Assembly (NCBI GenBank): GCA_029252265.1
Contig: JAQXBT010000037.1
Coordinates: 1-54,669, forward strand
Length of the DNA stretch: 54,669 nucleotides
Source: Flavobacteriaceae bacterium
GTDB lineage: Bacteria; Bacteroidota; Bacteroidia; Flavobacteriales; Flavobacteriaceae
Direction of reading: 5' to 3'
In this document: positions 50,007-54,669 of the stretch, one piece after another
How the letters are laid out: each line of letters begins with the position of its first letter
Position numbering within the stretch: the first letter of the stretch is position 1
Made by a program: the position numbers and the translations under genes
The notes under the pieces: generated by a model
Seen by the model: only the letters and a program-made list of their open reading frames with translations
What the model was told of the DNA's origin: nothing
Databases searched by the model: none

Positions 50007-50165
50007 ATGAAAAGAACGTTTCAACCATCGAAAAGAAAGAGAAAAAATAAACATGGTTTTAGAGAAAGAATGGCCTCTGCTAACGGTAGAAAAGTTCTTG
50101 CTAGAAGAAGAGCCAAAGGCAGAAAAAAGATCAGTGTATCGTCTGAAACTCGTCACAAAAAATAA
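50007..50165 (+). CDS. rpmH: 50S ribosomal protein L34
   Basis: A 52-residue, very basic protein: [22 protein letters not shown] opening, [16 protein letters not shown] and a short C-terminal tail [10 protein letters not shown]. This is L34 of the large subunit, with the conserved N-terminus intact. It has its own promoter (49900-49930), a leader with a hairpin, and a terminator at 50191-50219, so it is a single-gene unit placed before carB. Neither rnpA nor dnaA is visible next to it. Confidence 0.98.
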   Translation: MKRTFQPSKRKRKNKHGFRERMASANGRKVLARRRAKGRKKISVSSETRHKK

Positions 50166-50190
50166 TGATTAACAATTGTTAATATATTAA

Positions 50191-50219
50191 AGGTGTTGCT
50201 AATAGCAACGCCTTTTTTT
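50191..50219 (+). terminator. Rho-independent terminator of rpmH
   Basis: AGGTGTTGCT (50191-50200) pairs with AGCAACGCCT (50204-50213), one U-G, 3-base loop, followed by TTTTTTT. Confidence 0.92.
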
Positions 50220-50277
50220 ATACCCAAACGTTACTTAATTTCGTATCTTATTATAATACAATCAATTACATTTAAAA

Positions 50278-53130
50278 ATGCCAAAAAATAAAGATCTTAA
50301 ATCAATTTTAATTATAGGTTCTGGACCGATCGTTATAGGACAGGCTTGCGAGTTTGATTATTCAGGAACCCAAGCACTCCGTTCATTAAGAGAAGATGCA
50401 ATCGAAACCATTTTAATTAATTCCAATCCAGCAACTATTATGACGGATCCAGCAATGGCTGATCATGTCTATTTGCTGCCTTTGACTACCAAGTCAATCA
50501 TTAAAATATTAAAAGAGCATCCTCAAATCGATGCTGTTTTACCAACGATGGGCGGTCAAACCGCTTTAAATCTTTGTATTGAGGCCGATGAAAAAGGGAT
50601 TTGGACCGATTTTGATGTTGAAATTATTGGCGTTGATATTGATGCGATTAACATTACAGAAGATCGGGAGAAGTTTCGCGAATTAATGCTTAAAATCGGT
50701 ATACCGATGGCACCACAAGCCACGGCGACCTCCTTTTTAAAAGGAAAAGAAATTGCTCAAGAATTTGGGTTTCCACTAGTCATTAGAGCCTCTTTCACCT
50801 TAGGAGGTGATGGTGCGGCCATTGTTCATAAAGAAAAAGATTTTGATGAATTATTAACTCGTGGTTTGGAAATTTCCCCAATCCATGAAGTGATGATCGA
50901 TAAGGCTTTATTAGGCTGGAAAGAATACGAATTAGAATTGCTTAGAGACTCTAATAACAATGTTGTCATCATTTGTTCCATAGAAAATATGGATCCTATG
51001 GGAATTCATACCGGAGATTCAATTACAGTAGCTCCTGCCATGACTTTAAGTGACCGTACCTATCAACGGATGCGAGACATGGCCATCCATATGATGCGCA
51101 GTATTGGTGATTTTGCGGGGGGATGTAATGTGCAGTTTGCCGTTTCTCCAGATGAAAAAGAGGATATTATTGCCATCGAAATTAACCCTCGGGTGTCACG
51201 ATCCTCGGCACTAGCAAGTAAAGCAACGGGATACCCAATTGCCAAAATAGCAGCTAAATTAGCTTTAGGATATCACTTAGATGAACTAAATAATCAAATC
51301 ACAAAATCGACATCGGCCTTATTTGAACCGACCTTAGATTATGTGATTGTTAAAATACCACGTTGGAATTTTGATAAATTTGAAGGTTCCGACCGAACGT
51401 TGGGATTACAAATGAAATCGGTTGGCGAAGTGATGGGTATTGGGCGCTCGTTTCAAGAAGCACTTCACAAAGCCACTCAATCACTCGAAATCAAACGAAA
51501 TGGTTTAGGAGCTGACGGCAAAGAAAATAAAGATTACACTCAAATTATTGATAAACTAAAATATGCGTCTTGGGATCGTGTGTTTATTATTTATGATGCC
51601 ATCCAGATGGGAATTCCACTGAGTCGAATTCATGAAATCACTAAAATTGATATGTGGTTTTTAAAACAATATGAAGAATTACATTTAATAAAAAATGAAA
51701 TTTCGACCTATAAAATTGAAACGATAGAAAAACCGTTATTGCTTGAAGCCAAACAAAAAGGATATGGCGATCGACAAATTGCGCACATGCTCGGCTGTTT
51801 AGAAAGTCAGGTGTATAAAAAGCGAGAAGAATTAGGCGTCAATCGTGTTTATAAATTAGTGGATACTTGTGCGGCGGAATTTGAAGCCAAGACTCCTTAT
51901 TACTATTCAACGTTTGAGAGTGATATGGAAACCGCCGATGGCAACCGTTTTTCAGATAATGAAAGTGTCGTTTCCGATAAGAAAAAAGTGATTGTTTTAG
52001 GATCTGGTCCCAATCGAATTGGTCAAGGAATTGAGTTTGATTACTGTTGTGTGCATGGCGTGTTAGCTGCCGCAGAATGTGGCTATGAAACCATTATGAT
52101 TAACTGTAATCCTGAAACGGTTTCAACCGATTTTGATACTGCGGATAAGTTGTATTTTGAACCTGTATTTTGGGAACATATTTATGACATTATTAAACAC
52201 GAAAAACCAGAAGGCGTTATTGTGCAGTTAGGCGGTCAAACGGCTTTAAAACTTGCTGAGAAATTAACCAAATATGGTGTTAAAATATTAGGAACGAGTT
52301 TTGAATCTCTCGATTTAGCTGAAGATAGAGGCCTGTTTTCTAACCTTTTGAAAGAGAATAACATTCCGTATCCAGAATTTGACATTGCCACCACGGCCGA
52401 TGAGGCAGCAGCGATTGCCGATGTCTTAGATTTTCCAATTTTGGTCCGTCCGTCTTATGTTTTAGGAGGGCAGGGGATGAAAATTGTAATTAATAAAGAA
52501 GAGTTAGAAAAACACGTTGTAGATTTACAAAGCAGAATGCCTGGAAATCAGTTGTTACTAGATCATTATTTGGATGGGGCTATAGAAGCGGAAGCCGATG
52601 CAATTTGCGATGGCGAAAATGTGTACATCATCGGTATCATGGAACATATTGAACCTTGTGGGATTCACTCAGGTGATAGTAATGCGACCTTACCGCCTTT
52701 CAATTTAGGTAATTTAGTAATGCAACAGATTAAAGATCACACCAAAAAAATTGCGTTAGCACTTAATACGGTAGGATTGATTAATATACAATTTGCAGTC
52801 AAAGACGACATGGTGTATATTATCGAAGCCAATCCTAGAGCGTCACGAACGGTACCATTTATTGCCAAAGCGTATGGCGAACCTTATGTGAACTATGCTA
52901 CTAAAGTGATGTTGGGTGAAAAGAAAGTTACGGATTTTGATTTTAAGCCTCATTTGGAAGGCTATGCTATCAAACAACCCGTATTTTCGTTTAATAAATT
53001 CCCTAATGTCAATAAGCAATTGGGTCCTGAAATGAAAAGTACTGGGGAAAGTATTCTCTTTATCGACAGTTTAAAGGATGATGAATTTTATAACTTATAC
53101 TCGAGACGTAAAATGTATTTGAGTAAGTAA
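50278..53130 (+). CDS. carB: Carbamoyl-phosphate synthase large subunit, without the C-terminal allosteric domain
   Basis: A 950-residue ATP-grasp synthetase that makes carbamoyl phosphate from bicarbonate, ammonia and two ATP, for arginine and pyrimidines. Two homologous halves are present: I-I-G-S-G-P-I-V-I-G-Q-A-C-E-F-D-Y-S-G near residue 11 and V-L-G-S-G-P-N-R-I-G-Q-G-I-E-F-D-Y near 575, with S-F-T-L-G-G-D-G and P-S-Y-V-L-G-G-Q-G in the ATP-grasp folds, and Q-F-A-V / E-I-N-P-R-x-S-R-S-S-A-L-A-S-K-A and E-A-N-P-R-A-S-R-T-V. E. coli CarB has about 1073 residues; this one ends soon after F-I-D-S-L-K-D, so the MGS regulatory domain is absent. carA is not adjacent. Confidence 0.96.
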   Translation: MPKNKDLKSILIIGSGPIVIGQACEFDYSGTQALRSLREDAIETILINSNPATIMTDPAMADHVYLLPLTTKSIIKILKEHPQIDAVLPTMGGQTALNLCIEADEKGIWTDFDVEIIGVDIDAINITEDREKFRELMLKIGIPMAPQATATSFLKGKEIAQEFGFPLVIRASFTLGGDGAAIVHKEKDFDELLTRGLEISPIHEVMIDKALLGWKEYELELLRDSNNNVVIICSIENMDPMGIHTGDSITVAPAMTLSDRTYQRMRDMAIHMMRSIGDFAGGCNVQFAVSPDEKEDIIAIEINPRVSRSSALASKATGYPIAKIAAKLALGYHLDELNNQITKSTSALFEPTLDYVIVKIPRWNFDKFEGSDRTLGLQMKSVGEVMGIGRSFQEALHKATQSLEIKRNGLGADGKENKDYTQIIDKLKYASWDRVFIIYDAIQMGIPLSRIHEITKIDMWFLKQYEELHLIKNEISTYKIETIEKPLLLEAKQKGYGDRQIAHMLGCLESQVYKKREELGVNRVYKLVDTCAAEFEAKTPYYYSTFESDMETADGNRFSDNESVVSDKKKVIVLGSGPNRIGQGIEFDYCCVHGVLAAAECGYETIMINCNPETVSTDFDTADKLYFEPVFWEHIYDIIKHEKPEGVIVQLGGQTALKLAEKLTKYGVKILGTSFESLDLAEDRGLFSNLLKENNIPYPEFDIATTADEAAAIADVLDFPILVRPSYVLGGQGMKIVINKEELEKHVVDLQSRMPGNQLLLDHYLDGAIEAEADAICDGENVYIIGIMEHIEPCGIHSGDSNATLPPFNLGNLVMQQIKDHTKKIALALNTVGLINIQFAVKDDMVYIIEANPRASRTVPFIAKAYGEPYVNYATKVMLGEKKVTDFDFKPHLEGYAIKQPVFSFNKFPNVNKQLGPEMKSTGESILFIDSLKDDEFYNLYSRRKMYLSK

Positions 53131-53154
53131 AAATTTATTTCAACATATTTATAT

Positions 53155-53178
53155 AAAGCCGCATTCAGCGGCTTTTTT
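53155..53178 (+). terminator. Rho-independent terminator of carB
   Basis: AAAGCCGC (53155-53162) pairs with GCGGCTTT (53168-53175), 5-base loop, followed by a T-run. Confidence 0.9.
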
Positions 53179-53224
53179 GATATCCAGACACTAAATATAA
53201 GTTATAGTACAAGTTTTAAATACG

Positions 53225-53232
53225 TATATTTG
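53225..53232 (+). promoter_or_regulatory. Candidate -7 element (TATATTTG) of the M43 protease gene
   Basis: It matches TAnnTTTG. The -33 region is weak (TTAT at 53202-53205 with 19-base spacing). Leader about 34 bases. Confidence 0.5.
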
Positions 53233-53269
53233 TTTGATAGATATTAAATTTTATTAAACAGCATAACCA

Positions 53270-54669
53270 ATGAAACACAATTACTTAAAAGCAATCGTTA
53301 TGATTGCACTCTTTGCGTCTTTCAATATGAATGCGCAAACACTGACCCCAATTGCGCCCACTTTAACATCACAAGATGCGAACCAACAAAATTTTAATGA
53401 ATTTTGTGGAGCCGATTCATTGCACAATGAAAAAATGAAAAATGATCCTCAATATAAAGAGCGTCATGAAAAAATGAAATTGGCGATTAAAAATGCGGCT
53501 TCCAAGAAATTTGTAGCATCAAACGATATTCTTCAAGTCCCAGTAGTTGTTCACGTGATGCACAAAGGGGAAGCGATTGGAACAGGAACTAATATTTCAG
53601 ATCAAAACGTTAAGTTAGGCATCCAATATTTAAATAATTATTGGAGAAAAAGAGCCAATTCCTTAGGTTTTGGAGAAGGTGTTGATATGAAAATAGAATT
53701 TATTTTAGCCATACAAGATGAAGCTGGTAACACAACCAACGGAATTGAACGTGTCGATATGAGTGGCGTTGCTGCCTATGTCGAAGGTGGTGTTGGAGAT
53801 GGTGGTCTAAAAGATTACTATAGTGATCCAGAAATAAACTCTCTTAAAGAATATAGTATTTGGGATCCAACAAAATATTATAATGTGTGGATTGTTGATG
53901 AAATTGATAATTCAAATTGTTACACAGGCGGCTCCTACACTGCGGGATATGCCTATTATGCTAGTGAGCATGGACAACTTTATGATGGATCTGTGGTTCT
54001 GATTTGTTCGTATTTAAACGAATCCTCGACTACTTTTGCGCATGAAATGGGGCACGCCCTCAATTTACCTCACACCTTTGATGGAGATAATCCAGATACT
54101 GGTACATGTGGAGATGATAATTTGGAGCTACTCGGTGCCGCTATTGATGACACTCCAAGCCACGTGAGAACTTCGGCATTAGATTTGGGATTTGGTTGTG
54201 AGTCGGATGTTTCTAATGAATGTGATTTAACATTTGATCAGGTCATTAATCCAGATACAAACTTTTCAAGAAACTCAGGCACAGCTCAAGACCATAGATT
54301 TAATTATATGGATTATTCGGGCTGTACGTCCGAATTTACTGGAGGTCAAAGAACTGTTTCTAGTGCTGCCTTAAATGTCACAAGAGCATCCTATCTTACA
54401 AGTCCTGCACTGACTCCAACAGCAACCGCAGTTGTTGATTTTAGTACCACAGCAACATTAGGATGTATAGATCAACAAGTTTTATTTACTGATGCATCAA
54501 CAAATGTACCAAATAGCTACACAAATTCTGGGTATGATAATATCTCTTTTGTTTGGACTTTTGATAATGGTGCTGGCACTACTTATACTTCATCCCAACA
54601 AAACCCTTCCATTACATTTGAGAATGCTGGATCCTATGATGTCACACTCCAAATCACAAATCTTCAAGG
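53270..54669 (+). CDS. Secreted M43-family (pappalysin-like) metalloprotease with PKD domain, 3' end cut by window
   Basis: The frame opens at ATG 53270 and is still open at the right edge (466 codons). Signal peptide at residues 1-23 (M-I-A-L-F-A-S-F-N-M-N-A-Q). The catalytic domain has H-E-M-G-H-A-L-N-L-P-H (zinc motif HExxHxxxxxH) and the Met-turn N-Y-M-D-Y-S-G-C, both characteristic of M43 metzincins. After about residue 385 a PKD-like domain begins (V-D-F-S-T-T-A-T-L-G-C ... F-V-W-T-F-D-N-G ... G-S-Y-D-V-T-L-Q-I-T-N). A type IX sorting domain would be expected beyond the edge. It is likely an extracellular proteinase for polymer feeding. Confidence 0.93.
   Translation, partial: MKHNYLKAIVMIALFASFNMNAQTLTPIAPTLTSQDANQQNFNEFCGADSLHNEKMKNDPQYKERHEKMKLAIKNAASKKFVASNDILQVPVVVHVMHKGEAIGTGTNISDQNVKLGIQYLNNYWRKRANSLGFGEGVDMKIEFILAIQDEAGNTTNGIERVDMSGVAAYVEGGVGDGGLKDYYSDPEINSLKEYSIWDPTKYYNVWIVDEIDNSNCYTGGSYTAGYAYYASEHGQLYDGSVVLICSYLNESSTTFAHEMGHALNLPHTFDGDNPDTGTCGDDNLELLGAAIDDTPSHVRTSALDLGFGCESDVSNECDLTFDQVINPDTNFSRNSGTAQDHRFNYMDYSGCTSEFTGGQRTVSSAALNVTRASYLTSPALTPTATAVVDFSTTATLGCIDQQVLFTDASTNVPNSYTNSGYDNISFVWTFDNGAGTTYTSSQQNPSITFENAGSYDVTLQITNLQ

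Noticed and set aside
50007-50165. Replication origin near rpmH.
   Set aside because: rpmH often lies near dnaA in other phyla, but no dnaA, rnpA or cluster of DnaA boxes is visible here.
1-54669. CRISPR array, toxin-antitoxin pair, restriction system, prophage or other defence island.
   Set aside because: No regularly spaced repeats, integrase, phage structural genes or nuclease/methylase pairs of that type were seen; the nuclease at 29954 is a secreted one and the methyltransferases act on RNA.

Overview
The window is chromosomal DNA of a low-GC member of the Bacteroidota, almost certainly a Flavobacteriaceae species. Evidence: promoters of the TTTG-N19-TAnnTTTG type, almost no Shine-Dalgarno sequences, type IX secretion signals, families largely restricted to this group (DUF6122, DUF6495, DUF4199, GlmU-like protein beside L31), an ECF sigma/anti-sigma/Spy-like trio, and a FadN-type beta-oxidation enzyme. 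I cannot place the genus. The content is overwhelmingly core genome; I see no CRISPR array, prophage, integrated plasmid or recognisable defence island.

Layout. 1-11.2 kb: tail of a probable DEAD-box helicase, a secreted carboxypeptidase-regulatory-domain protein, an aldehyde dehydrogenase, DUF6122, divergent rlmH/DUF4442, nadC, a BrkB-type membrane protein, a chalcone-isomerase-like exported protein, priA (TTG start), a LytTR response regulator and the rpsF-rpsR-rplI operon. 11.4-17.2 kb: DUF6495, hisS, tRNA-Met, a START-like protein, a class IV aminotransferase, yqgE and an M1 peptidase. 17.3-26.0 kb: a fatty-acid degradation region on the minus strand: marR, 3-hydroxyacyl-CoA dehydrogenase/enoyl-CoA hydratase, thiolase and acyl-CoA dehydrogenase in that transcriptional order, with an acyl-CoA ligase further upstream. 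Its spacers hold debris: a four-helix-bundle (S23) pseudogene, an inverted-repeat element and an IS3 transposase remnant. 26.1-33.1 kb: purL, a secreted multidomain endonuclease I and an RsmB-type RNA methyltransferase. 33.2-41.3 kb: a YCF48-like lipoprotein, an ECF sigma trio, and an ABC exporter/phosphosugar mutase/glycosyltransferase/DUF4199 block, then rpmE2. 41.4-54.7 kb: GlmU-like protein, peptide-binding lipoprotein, mtaB, a small acetyltransferase, a hydrolase, a lytic transglycosylase, an uncharacterised ABC permease/ATPase pair, a DUF2892/TPR-like protein, rpmH, carB, and a secreted M43 metalloprotease that runs off the right edge.

How the genes work together. The 17-26 kb block would activate fatty acids (ligase), oxidise them (acyl-CoA dehydrogenase, hydratase/dehydrogenase, thiolase) and be controlled by a MarR repressor whose own promoter carries two near-identical 12-bp palindromes. 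Translation functions are spread through the window (S6, S18, L9, L31, L34, HisRS, tRNA-Met, RlmH, RsmB-like, MtaB).

Most interesting signals: (i) three ribosomal-protein transcripts (rpsF, rpmE2, rpmH) each appear to begin with a hairpin placed right after the -7 box, and the rpmH hairpin is followed by a T-run like an attenuator; (ii) the MarR operator pair; (iii) a 19-bp perfect inverted repeat between the two beta-oxidation genes with a degenerate copy in the next spacer; (iv) a CarB that ends before the allosteric domain. I found no convincing wholly new system.
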